Shown piece after piece: positions 1 through 8,348 of a stretch of 64,000 nt of DNA (position 1 is its first letter; each line of letters starts with the position of its first letter). Made by a program: the position numbers and the translations under genes. The stretch is from Lentisphaerota bacterium. Lineage in GTDB: Bacteria; Verrucomicrobiota; Lentisphaeria; Victivallales; Victivallaceae. The notes below the pieces were generated by a model. That model did no database searches. It saw nothing but the letters and a program-made list of their open reading frames with translations, and was not told the DNA's origin. The DNA lies in the NCBI GenBank assembly GCA_024225035.1, contig JAAEMX010000162.1, positions 1-64,000 of the forward strand, read 5' to 3'.

Positions 1-118
1 CTGCCTGACGAAAAGCAGTGGTTTTCAGCTGATTTTTAACATCTGCGGTGAAAGAAATCACGAAAAACGGCAATGGGAAATGTTGTCGCGTTGCGTCACA
101 CCCTATCGATTAAACTGA
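1..118 (+). pseudogene. C-terminal end of an unidentified protein, probably frameshifted
   Basis: The first frame gives a protein-like tail, LPDEKQWFSADF, that stops at 37-39. Skipping one T of the five-T run at 33-37 moves into a second open frame, which continues with FNICGERNHEKRQWEML and stops at 116-118. Both halves read like normal protein, so a one-base insertion in the T run is the simplest explanation. The family is not recognised and the gene begins outside the window. Confidence 0.3.
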
Positions 119-988
119 AAAACTCGGTACTCTCAAGTAAATGAATCTATAAAAAAGTATCAAGAAAGACAAAATGGCTGGCCATATATTAATTTCCCAG
201 TATATGCCAGAACTTTGGCACTAGATGATATTCAGGATGCCATTTTAGAAAATATAGATATCTTTAAAAAGCGTCATACTTTACAAAACCACTCTTTCTG
301 GAACCTGTGCTTAATCTTCTACGGCGGGCTGCCGGACAATATTTTTCATATACCAAGCTTTGAACTAAAAAATTACTATATAAAACAAGCATCAAGAAAT
401 AGATTAAATAAGCTGAAGGCAAGCCTTTTTGCAATTGCAAAAACCTCTTCTATAAAGTGGAAAAATGGCTTTAAAGGTGGTATAAGGTTGAGTCATTCTG
501 ATGAAAATAACGAATCATTTCCTCACATAATACCTTTTACTATCTCATCTGACAAAGAAAGGAATTGTTACGAACCTGCAAAGGACTTGATAACAGCTTC
601 AATGAAACTTGAAAGCTGGGAAATGTTGACTTACTTTGATCCATCTTCTAACCAATTTGAATATCTGCCATTTAAGGAAGCTCATGCAGTAAGTTTCATT
701 GAATATTTGAATGTAAACCTGCCGCAAAATGATTCAAATGATAATGGAGTACTCGAATATTCTTATAGAGCAATGATTAGTACAATAATTTTTTTAATTG
801 GAATATACGGGTTTGATGGACACCCCACCAATAACGCAGGCAGAATCTTAAAATGGATGCGATTTGAAAAGAAAAAGAAACATACCAAACAGCTTTTTTC
901 CAGAGGCTGCAATACTCAATTCTGGTATCCAAAACCTCCTACTCCCAGTATTCCTTATAAGTACGTTTTTGATCGATTGGTTAGATAG
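119..988 (+). CDS. Hypothetical protein, AT-rich, start uncertain
   Basis: No family is recognised. The only formal start is a TTG at 215 (257 residues), but the same frame is open back to a TGA at 116-118, and the extra residues (including GWPYINFPVYARTL) look like genuine protein, so the 5' end is probably missing or damaged. There is no ribosome-binding site at the TTG. The product has no signal peptide; one hydrophobic stretch (ISTIIFLIGIYGF) lies about two thirds along. It is much more AT-rich than the operon downstream, consistent with acquired DNA or a decaying gene. Confidence 0.4.
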   Translation, partial: KTRYSQVNESIKKYQERQNGWPYINFPVYARTLALDDIQDAILENIDIFKKRHTLQNHSFWNLCLIFYGGLPDNIFHIPSFELKNYYIKQASRNRLNKLKASLFAIAKTSSIKWKNGFKGGIRLSHSDENNESFPHIIPFTISSDKERNCYEPAKDLITASMKLESWEMLTYFDPSSNQFEYLPFKEAHAVSFIEYLNVNLPQNDSNDNGVLEYSYRAMISTIIFLIGIYGFDGHPTNNAGRILKWMRFEKKKKHTKQLFSRGCNTQFWYPKPPTPSIPYKYVFDRLVR

Positions 989-1191
989 AACCTCTTTTTT
1001 TAAATAAAATGAATTAATCAGTTAGAATATTTTTAATCCTCCATTTCAGGCGTTGTAACTCTACACAGCGTTATTTTTTAACATATGCACTATTTTATTT
1101 ATTCTGAAAGCTTGACTAAGACACTCAAAGCATTATAATAAAAGCTATGTAAATAAATATACATGAATAATTATTCATTTTGGATTGTTAA

Positions 1192-2127
1192 ATGCGACAA
1201 GTAAAATACAGTGACGATTTTCTAACGTTAGCAGCTAGATTGTGCTACATCGATCACATTCCTCAGCAAAAAGTTGCGCAAATGCTGCAGGTTTCTCAAG
1301 CAAAGGTTTCACGACTGCTTTCAATGGCTCGGGAAAGAGGTATTGTCAGAATAGAGGTAAATGCTTATGAACCGCGCAACTATCAGTTGGAAGAATCGAT
1401 TAAGAAAAAGCTTGGTTTAAAAGAAGTTTATGTTATCAAGTCAATCGGCTGCAGCAATACCGGCACTGAATATTTCGGCAGTGATATCATTACTCAAACC
1501 CTTCAGCCTGATTTTAAAGTAGGCATCGCCGGCGGCAGAACCATAATGCAGCTTGCGGAAGGAATGCTAAAATCAGATTTACCCCAAAGGCTTTCATTCG
1601 TTCAGTTAATGGGCAATGTTGGATCGATTCCTCAAGCTACTGATGCCTCTGAAATAGGACGAAAACTCGCTGCTGCCACAGGATCGTTCATGTCATTAAA
1701 CACTCCTGTATTTGTTTATGACCGTGAACTTCGCGACAAACTTCGGCGTGATCCGCAGATAAAACAGGTAGTTGAGTATTATCATCAAATGGACGTTGCT
1801 TTCGTTGGCATAGGCATTCCCGAAAACTCAATCCTTTCTATCAGCAATGCCGTAGTTAAAGAAGATGCTTTAAGGCTCAGAGAGCAAGGAGTTGTCGGTG
1901 AAATTTGCGGACGTTTTTTTGATGCGTCCGGCAAGGAATGTGCGACTGATTTCAAAGACAGAGTACTTGCAGTGAACCTGGAAACTTTGCGCAAAACTCC
2001 GCGATCTATTGCCATTGTTTCCGATACTGATCGCAGCGACGCTATCAAAGCTGCTGCTGCAGGCGGCATAATTAATGGTCTTCTGATAAATGAAACCGCT
2101 GCCAAAGCATTAATTACTGAATCTTAA
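1192..2127 (+). CDS. SorC/DeoR-family sugar-responsive transcriptional regulator
   Basis: It is a 311-residue protein. Residues 1-55 form a SorC-type helix-turn-helix (QQKVAQMLQVSQAKVSRLL). The rest is the sugar-phosphate-sensing domain, marked by GIAGGRTIMQLAEGM and the C-terminal IAIVSDTDRSDAIKAAAAGG. Members of this family bind phosphorylated sugars or polyols and control adjacent catabolic genes. Here the gene heads an operon with a phosphatase, an electron-transfer flavoprotein, a flavin dehydrogenase and a polyol dehydrogenase, so it is the likely local regulator. The effector cannot be read from the sequence. About 200 bp of AT-rich DNA upstream presumably holds its promoter. Confidence 0.88.
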   Translation: MRQVKYSDDFLTLAARLCYIDHIPQQKVAQMLQVSQAKVSRLLSMARERGIVRIEVNAYEPRNYQLEESIKKKLGLKEVYVIKSIGCSNTGTEYFGSDIITQTLQPDFKVGIAGGRTIMQLAEGMLKSDLPQRLSFVQLMGNVGSIPQATDASEIGRKLAAATGSFMSLNTPVFVYDRELRDKLRRDPQIKQVVEYYHQMDVAFVGIGIPENSILSISNAVVKEDALRLREQGVVGEICGRFFDASGKECATDFKDRVLAVNLETLRKTPRSIAIVSDTDRSDAIKAAAAGGIINGLLINETAAKALITES

Positions 2128-2155
2128 AATTCCTTAACTTCGCAAGGGAGATAAA

Positions 2156-2923
2156 ATGATAGAATTTGTAAAAATCCTGGCACTTGAAGCCGGAAAACTA
2201 GCAATGAGTCTGCGCGAAAACTTAAAAGCTGAAGACATATCCTCTAAATCTACGGTCAGAGATATGGTGACGGTTGCTGACCGCAAAGTAGAAGAATTCA
2301 TAATCAGCAAGATCAATAAAAAACACCCTGAACATGGCGTGTTCGGAGAGGAAACCGGAAAAAGCCAAACCGATGCTGAATATGTCTGGATTATTGACCC
2401 GATTGACGGTACTACTTCATATATCCATGACCTGCAGTATTATTCTGTTTCAATAGCACTTCAGCATAACGGTCAAACCATAGCAGCGGTGGTATGCGCT
2501 CCACGGCTTGACGAACTTTTCTGGGCTGATTCTACAGGCGCCTGGCTCAATGACAAAAGAATCCATGCCTCAGGCAGCTCACAACTACAGGATTGCCTGC
2601 TGGCAACCGGATTTGCATGCGTCCGTTCAAACTTAAAGGCAAATAATCTTGAATATTTTGCAAGGGTGCTCCCCGCAATTCGTGGCATTCGACGCTGTGG
2701 CTCTGCCGCCATTGATTTATGTTACGTTGCCTGCGGACGCTTTGACGGTTTCTGGGAGCTCAATCTCGCTCCTTATGACATTGCCGCCGGAGCCTATATT
2801 CTGCAGCAGGCTGGCGGACAAGTTACCGATATGCACGGAGGGGAAAGCTTTCCCCAAGGTGGTACTCTAGCAACTAATAAAATTATACATAAAATCCTGT
2901 TAAAACAAATTCATGGGAACTAG
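2156..2923 (+). CDS. Inositol-monophosphatase-family phosphatase
   Basis: At 255 residues it has the usual length for this Mg2+-dependent sugar-phosphate phosphatase family. The metal-binding motifs are present: GEETG with the first glutamate (near residue 64), WIIDPIDGTTSYIH (residues 79-92) and the C-terminal ELNLAPYDIAAGAYI. The family includes inositol monophosphatase, histidinol-phosphatase and bisphosphate nucleotidases. The operon context suggests a sugar or polyol phosphate as substrate, which is inference. A GGGAG ribosome-binding site lies 7 bp before the ATG. The stop codon ends 1 bp before the likely start of etfB, suggesting translational coupling. Confidence 0.88.
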   Translation: MIEFVKILALEAGKLAMSLRENLKAEDISSKSTVRDMVTVADRKVEEFIISKINKKHPEHGVFGEETGKSQTDAEYVWIIDPIDGTTSYIHDLQYYSVSIALQHNGQTIAAVVCAPRLDELFWADSTGAWLNDKRIHASGSSQLQDCLLATGFACVRSNLKANNLEYFARVLPAIRGIRRCGSAAIDLCYVACGRFDGFWELNLAPYDIAAGAYILQQAGGQVTDMHGGESFPQGGTLATNKIIHKILLKQIHGN

Positions 2924-2924
2924 T

Positions 2925-3728
2925 ATGCGAATAGCAGTATGTATCAAACAAGTACCGGATACCAAGTCGGTCAAAATGGATCCGGAAACCGGTACCGTAG
3001 TCAGGAAAGGTGTTCAGTCGATTGTCAACCCTCTCGACCTCTACGCGCTCGAAACTGCATTACAAATGAAAGAAACTTACGGAGCTGAAACAATTGCTGT
3101 CAGCATGGGGCCACCTCAAGCTATTGAAGCTGTGAAAGAAGCCATCGCTATGGGGATAGACGGCGGAGCCTTAATCAGTGATAGAGCTTTTGCCGGATCT
3201 GACACTTGGGCAACAGCTTATATCCTCGCAGCAGCTATAAAACAACTGGGTCCGTTTGACTTGATAATTTGCGGCGAGCGTGCCACTGATGGTGATACCG
3301 GACAGATTGGGCCGGAAATAGCCGCAGAGCTAGGTTTACCGACTGTTACTTATGTCAACAAACTTATTGACTCCGGTAAGGATGAAGTCACAGTCTCACG
3401 TCTGGTTGAAAACGGTGCTGAAGAAGTAGCTATGGACCTGCCAGGCGTTCTTACAGTAGTAAAAGAGGTCGGTGAACCACGCCTGCCTACACTGCGCGGA
3501 AAGCTTAAAGCTAAAGCAACCGACATTACAAAAATGGCTTTGAAAGACCTTGAACTAAATACCAGTTATATAGGCTTAAAAGGCTCTCCAACCCGGGTGG
3601 TTAAAATATTCCAGCCCAAAGTTGTTCGTGAATGCCGCAAGGTCTACGCTGAAAACGACGGGATGGTTGAAGAAGCAGTCGATCAACTTATCAATTTTCT
3701 AAAATCCAAAAAGGTGCTGGCATCATGA
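2925..3728 (+). CDS. etfB: Electron transfer flavoprotein, beta subunit
   Basis: This is the small subunit of the heterodimeric ETF that passes electrons between a flavin dehydrogenase and other carriers. The start at 2925 (MRIAVCIKQVPD) matches the family better than an in-frame ATG at 2913. The nucleotide-binding loop reads GERATDGDTGQIGPEIA. The DGDT-Q-GP form is typical of ETFs from anaerobes that bind a second FAD and bifurcate electrons, whereas AMP-binding respiratory ETFs have a DDDCNQTGQ-like loop. The gene overlaps etfA by 4 bp (ATGA). Confidence 0.93.
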   Translation: MRIAVCIKQVPDTKSVKMDPETGTVVRKGVQSIVNPLDLYALETALQMKETYGAETIAVSMGPPQAIEAVKEAIAMGIDGGALISDRAFAGSDTWATAYILAAAIKQLGPFDLIICGERATDGDTGQIGPEIAAELGLPTVTYVNKLIDSGKDEVTVSRLVENGAEEVAMDLPGVLTVVKEVGEPRLPTLRGKLKAKATDITKMALKDLELNTSYIGLKGSPTRVVKIFQPKVVRECRKVYAENDGMVEEAVDQLINFLKSKKVLAS

Positions 3729-4720
3729 ATGATATCTGGATAGTTGCAGAACAGCATCAGGGAAAAGTAGCCAGTATTTCTTTCGAACTTCTGACTCGAG
3801 GTTTAGCTCTCGCCGCTAAAAGCGGACAGAAACTTTGCGCCATGCTTTTCGGTCATAATATTGAAGATGCCGGCCTGCAGGAACTCATTGACCGCGGTGC
3901 CGATATGGTGACGGTTATAGACTCACCGGAACTCAAAGACTTTTTGGTAGAACCGTACTCTCAGTGCATACTGGAGATACTTCAAAAATACAAACCGCAA
4001 ATCGTTCTGGCCGGAGCTACAACAAGCGGGAGAACCCTGCTGCCTTATGTGGCAATGACCGCTCACACCGGACTCACCGCTGATTGTACTGAGCTAGACA
4101 TTGAACCTGAAACAGGACTCCTGCTGCAGACCCGCCCCGCAATCGGCGGTAACCTCATGGCAACAATCAAGTGCCCTGACTTCCGTCCACAAATGGCAAC
4201 AATCAGGCCGCGCTCGACTCCACAAGCGCCTCATAAGAAAGGACGCACCGGAACAATTGACCACCTGACCCTACCTGAAAAAGCAAAGTTCAGCCGGATA
4301 AGATTTAAACGTTTTGTTCCCGAAGAAGAAGAATTTAACCTGCAGGATGCCGAACGCATAGTTGTTGTCGGTCGAGGAATTAAAAAAGCTGAAAACCTGC
4401 CGCTTATTCGTGAACTAGCGGATGCCTTAGGGGCAGCTGTCGGCGCGACTCGAGAGGTCATTGACCGCGGCTGGCTGAGCTATCCTCACCAGATTGGACT
4501 AAGTGGTAAAACTGTTACACCTAAGTTCTACTTTGCGGTTGGCATTTCAGGAGCTATCCAGCATCTTGCCGGAATGCAGACATCTGAAACTATCGTGGCA
4601 GTTAACAGCGACCCTGAAGCTCAGATTTTTCAAGTTGCTGACTTCGGCATTGTTGGCAATCTTTTTGAAGTTTTGCCGCCGCTGATCGAAAAGATTAAAC
4701 GGGGAGAAAAAGCATGGTAA
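3725..4720 (+). CDS. etfA: Electron transfer flavoprotein, alpha subunit
   Basis: At 331 residues this is a standard-length EtfA. The C-terminal FAD domain is complete: [16 protein letters not shown], then [16 protein letters not shown] and the [11 protein letters not shown] loop, ending with [16 protein letters not shown]. There is no N-terminal ferredoxin extension, unlike the EtfA partner of Acetobacterium lactate dehydrogenase. It overlaps etfB by 4 bp and the downstream dehydrogenase gene by 7 bp, so the three products are probably made together and form one complex. Confidence 0.93.
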   Translation: MNDIWIVAEQHQGKVASISFELLTRGLALAAKSGQKLCAMLFGHNIEDAGLQELIDRGADMVTVIDSPELKDFLVEPYSQCILEILQKYKPQIVLAGATTSGRTLLPYVAMTAHTGLTADCTELDIEPETGLLLQTRPAIGGNLMATIKCPDFRPQMATIRPRSTPQAPHKKGRTGTIDHLTLPEKAKFSRIRFKRFVPEEEEFNLQDAERIVVVGRGIKKAENLPLIRELADALGAAVGATREVIDRGWLSYPHQIGLSGKTVTPKFYFAVGISGAIQHLAGMQTSETIVAVNSDPEAQIFQVADFGIVGNLFEVLPPLIEKIKRGEKAW

Positions 4721-6144
4721 AGCATTACGAATATAATCAGGTAACGCCGCTGGTCGCAAATGAACTGCGCAAGATTGTCGGCGAAAAATACGTTATATAT
4801 AAAGACGAAGAAAAACTGGAACCGTTTTCACGTGATGAAATTCCGGGCACCAAATACCGGCACATGCCGGAAGCTGTAGTCAGACCAGCCACCGCTCAGG
4901 AAATCTCGGCCATTATGAAAGTTGCCAACCGTGAAAAAATACCTGTTACTCCGCGCGGTGCCGGGTCAGGGCTTTCCGGCGGAGCTGTGCCAGCTCACGG
5001 TGGCATAGTTGTCAGTGTTGACCGCATGAATCGGATTCTGGAGCTCGATGCCCAGAATATGATGATAACAGTTGAACCGGGTGTGGTTTCAAATGAAATT
5101 AATGAATATCTGAAGGAATACGATCTCTTCTATGCCGGATACCCAATGAGCCTGGAGACCTGCTTTATCGGCGGTAATGTGGCAGAAAATGCCGGAGGCG
5201 GAAAAGCTGTTAAATACGGTGTAACTTCACGTTATGTTCTCGGGCTGGAAGTAGTAACTCCAACTGGTGAAATCGTCGAAATCGGCGGCAAACTACTCAA
5301 AGATGTTACCGGATACAACCTTGTCCAGCTCATGGTTGGCTCAGAGGGTACGCTCGGCTTTTTCTCTAAAATTATCTTGAAGCTGACACCTCTGCCTAAA
5401 GCACGGGCTGACCTGCTCTGCCTTTTCGACACAATCGATGATGCTGTGGAACTTGTTCCAAAAATCATGACTGACACCGGAATTACTCCGACCTCAATGG
5501 AATTCATGGATCGCAGTTCAGTTAAGGCAGCTTGTGATTATCTGAACGAATCCCTGCCCTATGAAAATTGCGGAGCAATGCTGCTGCTGACTTTTGACGG
5601 CCCGACAAAAGAACAAGTCGAACATGACTACGAACTGGTCGGTAAGTTTATTGAAAAACACGGAGCTCAAGAAATCTATGTGGCGGACAACCCCGCAACA
5701 ACAGAACGTGTCTGGAAAATCCGACGCAACATTGGAGAAGCTTACAATATTTTCTCAACACGCCAAAGCGGCGAAGATTTAGTTGTACCGCCAGCAGAAA
5801 TCCCTGCAATGATTGAAAACCTGCAGAAGACAGCGGCTAAGTTCGGCGTCATGGCTCCATGCTTTGGTCATGCCGGTGACGGCAACATCCATGCTCGCAT
5901 TGTCTGCCCTCCAGAATGGAGCGACGAAAAATGGAAAGAAACCCTGCCGCAAATATTGGAAAAAATTTATGCAGACGTTTCGTCACGCGGCGGCAGACTC
6001 TCAGGCGAACATGGCATCGGTCACAAACGTAAAAAATACATGGATCATTTCGTATCAAATGAATACCTCAACCTGTTAAGAGGTATAAAGCTGTCTTTTG
6101 ATCCAAATAACATTATGAATCCGGGAAAAATTTTCGACCTGTGA
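4714..6144 (+). CDS. FAD-binding 2-hydroxyacid dehydrogenase (GlcD/lactate-dehydrogenase type)
   Basis: It has 476 residues: an N-terminal PCMH-type FAD domain (TPRGAGSGLSGGAVP; TCFIGGNVAENAGGGKAVKYG; KDVTGYNLVQLMVGSEGTLG) and a C-terminal FAD-oxidase domain ending with PCFGHAGDGNIHARIV and GEHGIGHKRKKYM. Relatives oxidise glycolate, D-lactate or D-2-hydroxyglutarate. Its position directly after etfBA matches the lactate dehydrogenase/Etf complex of acetogens, in which this subunit gives electrons to ETF. Substrate and bifurcation are inferred. No CCG iron-sulphur subunit (GlcF-like) is encoded nearby, which supports ETF as the electron acceptor. Confidence 0.88.
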   Translation: MVKHYEYNQVTPLVANELRKIVGEKYVIYKDEEKLEPFSRDEIPGTKYRHMPEAVVRPATAQEISAIMKVANREKIPVTPRGAGSGLSGGAVPAHGGIVVSVDRMNRILELDAQNMMITVEPGVVSNEINEYLKEYDLFYAGYPMSLETCFIGGNVAENAGGGKAVKYGVTSRYVLGLEVVTPTGEIVEIGGKLLKDVTGYNLVQLMVGSEGTLGFFSKIILKLTPLPKARADLLCLFDTIDDAVELVPKIMTDTGITPTSMEFMDRSSVKAACDYLNESLPYENCGAMLLLTFDGPTKEQVEHDYELVGKFIEKHGAQEIYVADNPATTERVWKIRRNIGEAYNIFSTRQSGEDLVVPPAEIPAMIENLQKTAAKFGVMAPCFGHAGDGNIHARIVCPPEWSDEKWKETLPQILEKIYADVSSRGGRLSGEHGIGHKRKKYMDHFVSNEYLNLLRGIKLSFDPNNIMNPGKIFDL

Positions 6145-6154
6145 TTTATACAGA

Positions 6155-6181
6155 GCGTGGCTGGTGAAAATCCAGTCACGC
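6155..6181 (+). other. Intercistronic hairpin
   Basis: A ten-pair inverted repeat (6155-6164 with 6172-6181, one G-T pair, seven-base loop) lies between the flavin dehydrogenase and the polyol dehydrogenase. It is followed by A residues, so it is not a plus-strand intrinsic terminator. It could stabilise or process the operon mRNA. Confidence 0.4.
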
Positions 6182-6201
6182 AAAAAATAAGGGTGTAAAT
6201 T

Positions 6202-7245
6202 ATGGAAATGATGCGTGCAATGCGGCTTACCGGTATCAGGCAGATAGAAATGCAGGAAGTATCAAAACCGCAAATCATTGAAGATGACGACGTGTTGATC
6301 AAAATGAAAGTTGTCGGTCTCTGTGGTTCAGATGTCCATTACTACTCAAATGGCAATATCGGCTGTCAGGTCGTTGAATACCCATTCACTGTCGGACACG
6401 AAGGAGCCGGTATTGTTGAAGCAATCGGCGCTGCCGTTACAAGAGTAAAGCCGGGCGACAGAATCGCAATTGAACCCGGCACTCCCTGTCATGAATGCGA
6501 TCAATGCAAACAGGGACGTGAACATACCTGTCGCCATTTGACTTATTTGGGCTGCCCCGGACAACAAGAAGGCTGTTTATCCGAATATCTGGTTATGAAA
6601 GAAGGCTCCTGCTTCCCTATTCCAGACACCATGACACTGGATGAGGCCGCTATCTCCGAACCCTTGTCCATAGGCTTATACGGTGTGAAACTTTCTATTC
6701 CAATGCGTGGGGCACGCATCGCCATTCTCGGTTGCGGTCCGATCGGACTTAGTGTCCTTTTACCGGCATTGGCAATGGGAGTTGAAAAAGTATATGTTTC
6801 CGACAAAATAGATAACAGGCTGGAGCTGGCAAAACAGGCCGGAGCTCACTGGATAGGCAATCCATTAAAACAGGATATTGTTGCCGATATTTGTAATGAA
6901 GAACCTTTGCTGCTGGACGCAGTTTTTGAATGCTGTGGTCAACAGGACGCCGCGAATCAGGCTCTGAAATTGCTTAAGCCGGGCGGTAAACTGATGTATA
7001 TCGGGATTCCCGAAGATCCGCATATTACCTTTAGCATGGATGATATGCGCCGCCGCGAAATCTGCATTCAAAATGTACGCCGTCAAAACCATTGTGTACA
7101 GCCGGCCCTTGATATGATTGCTAACAAGGAGTTTGACGTAAACATTATGGCAACCCATCGTTTCCCGCTGGAAAAATGCGCAGAGGCCTTTGATCTGGTG
7201 GATAACTATCGTGACGGAGTGGTCAAGGCAATGATTGATATTTAG
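6202..7245 (+). CDS. Zinc-dependent medium-chain alcohol (polyol) dehydrogenase
   Basis: It is a 347-residue MDR-family enzyme, closest in pattern to sorbitol (L-iditol) 2-dehydrogenases. Visible motifs are the catalytic zinc region VGLCGSDVHYY and GHEGAG, the structural zinc cysteines C-x2-C-x2-C-x7-C (CHECDQCKQGREHTC), and the NAD-binding Rossmann motif AILGCGPIGLSV. An AAGGG ribosome-binding site lies 8 bp before the ATG. It is the last gene of the SorC operon and probably oxidises a sugar alcohol to a ketose. The exact substrate is unknown. Confidence 0.88.
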   Translation: MEMMRAMRLTGIRQIEMQEVSKPQIIEDDDVLIKMKVVGLCGSDVHYYSNGNIGCQVVEYPFTVGHEGAGIVEAIGAAVTRVKPGDRIAIEPGTPCHECDQCKQGREHTCRHLTYLGCPGQQEGCLSEYLVMKEGSCFPIPDTMTLDEAAISEPLSIGLYGVKLSIPMRGARIAILGCGPIGLSVLLPALAMGVEKVYVSDKIDNRLELAKQAGAHWIGNPLKQDIVADICNEEPLLLDAVFECCGQQDAANQALKLLKPGGKLMYIGIPEDPHITFSMDDMRRREICIQNVRRQNHCVQPALDMIANKEFDVNIMATHRFPLEKCAEAFDLVDNYRDGVVKAMIDI

Positions 7246-7250
7246 GCTGA

Positions 7251-8114
7251 CTATTCTGCAAACTGGCTTCGGCTTCTGTGATCTTCACACCATGAAGCCG
7301 GATCCAGTTGATAGAAGTTTCTAAACTGATTATACAGTTCAGGCCGATGATGCTGTAAATCAATTGATTTGCAGAAAAAAGCCTCGGTTGTCACAGCAAA
7401 GAATTCAGCAGGATTAGTCGCCCCATAGCGATCAATAACATCAGGAATACCAAACTCAATTCTTCGCTGCAAATCAGCAAATTCTTTTGGAACAACTTCT
7501 TCCCAATCATCAAAGTCGTCCCTTTTGACCAAGGGCGGCACGCAATCGGCCGCGCCATTCATTTGATCAACCTGATGGGCGAATTCATGAAGAATAACGT
7601 TGCTGCGGGAATACTCATTATACGCTTCACTTTCAATTTTATTCCATGAAACAATCAGGTCTCCATGCAGCCATGATTCGCCGAGCCGGGCACTTTCAGT
7701 ATCAACTATTATCTGGTTGCCGCCGACTTTGGACACTCCTTTCGGACTAATATAAGCGTCGGGATAAACCAGAACAGAGTTCAATTCTGGGTAATAATCA
7801 AGTTTTTTATTCAACAGCAGCATACAGGCAAGCGCGGCGATTGTAACTTTCATTTCGTCGTTGATTTCCATACCGCCGCAGCCTTCAAATTCTTTTTCAT
7901 CGAGGAAAATCATAACTCTGGCACGTAATTCTTCCTGCAGTTCTTCCGGCAGCATATTATACAAAGGGAGTTTTTCCAGACAAGGCAGCCACGAATCAGG
8001 AAAATGGCGATGCATAACCCGCTGGCGATGCTTTGTCTTTATCATAAAAGACGTGATAATAAAAGCTACAACCAGCACGCCTAATGCAACTACCGTCAGA
8101 ATATCGTAAGCCAC
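7251..8114 (-). CDS. MtfA-like zinc metallopeptidase (M90 family)
   Basis: The 287-residue protein has one N-terminal membrane helix (residues 5-25) followed by the MtfA/DUF980 domain. The zinc motif is VILHEFAHQVDQMNG (HExxH), with a downstream glutamate in NPAEFFAVTTEAFF. E. coli MtfA is a cytosolic aminopeptidase that titrates the repressor Mlc. The extra N-terminal anchor here suggests a membrane-attached form, as is usual in other phyla. The gene converges on the polyol dehydrogenase gene with only 5 bp between the stops. Confidence 0.85.
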   Translation of the reverse strand: MAYDILTVVALGVLVVAFIITSFMIKTKHRQRVMHRHFPDSWLPCLEKLPLYNMLPEELQEELRARVMIFLDEKEFEGCGGMEINDEMKVTIAALACMLLLNKKLDYYPELNSVLVYPDAYISPKGVSKVGGNQIIVDTESARLGESWLHGDLIVSWNKIESEAYNEYSRSNVILHEFAHQVDQMNGAADCVPPLVKRDDFDDWEEVVPKEFADLQRRIEFGIPDVIDRYGATNPAEFFAVTTEAFFCKSIDLQHHRPELYNQFRNFYQLDPASWCEDHRSRSQFAE

Positions 8115-8348
8115 TAAACTTCTCCTGTTTTGCTTTAATTAAAATTATCGTTTTTTCGTGAGGATTCAATTCGAAAAGTACTGATAAATGATAAAATTAT
8201 CTGGTTTTTATTGATTTAGCTGAATAAGCTACTAGATTAGCCTTCGCAATATTTAATTAGGTCTACTTAATTTTGATGGGGATTGTGCTTAATTGCAAGG
8301 CCTTACAACATAATTGCTTAACTGCATAAATTAAAGGGCTCTTTCAGC

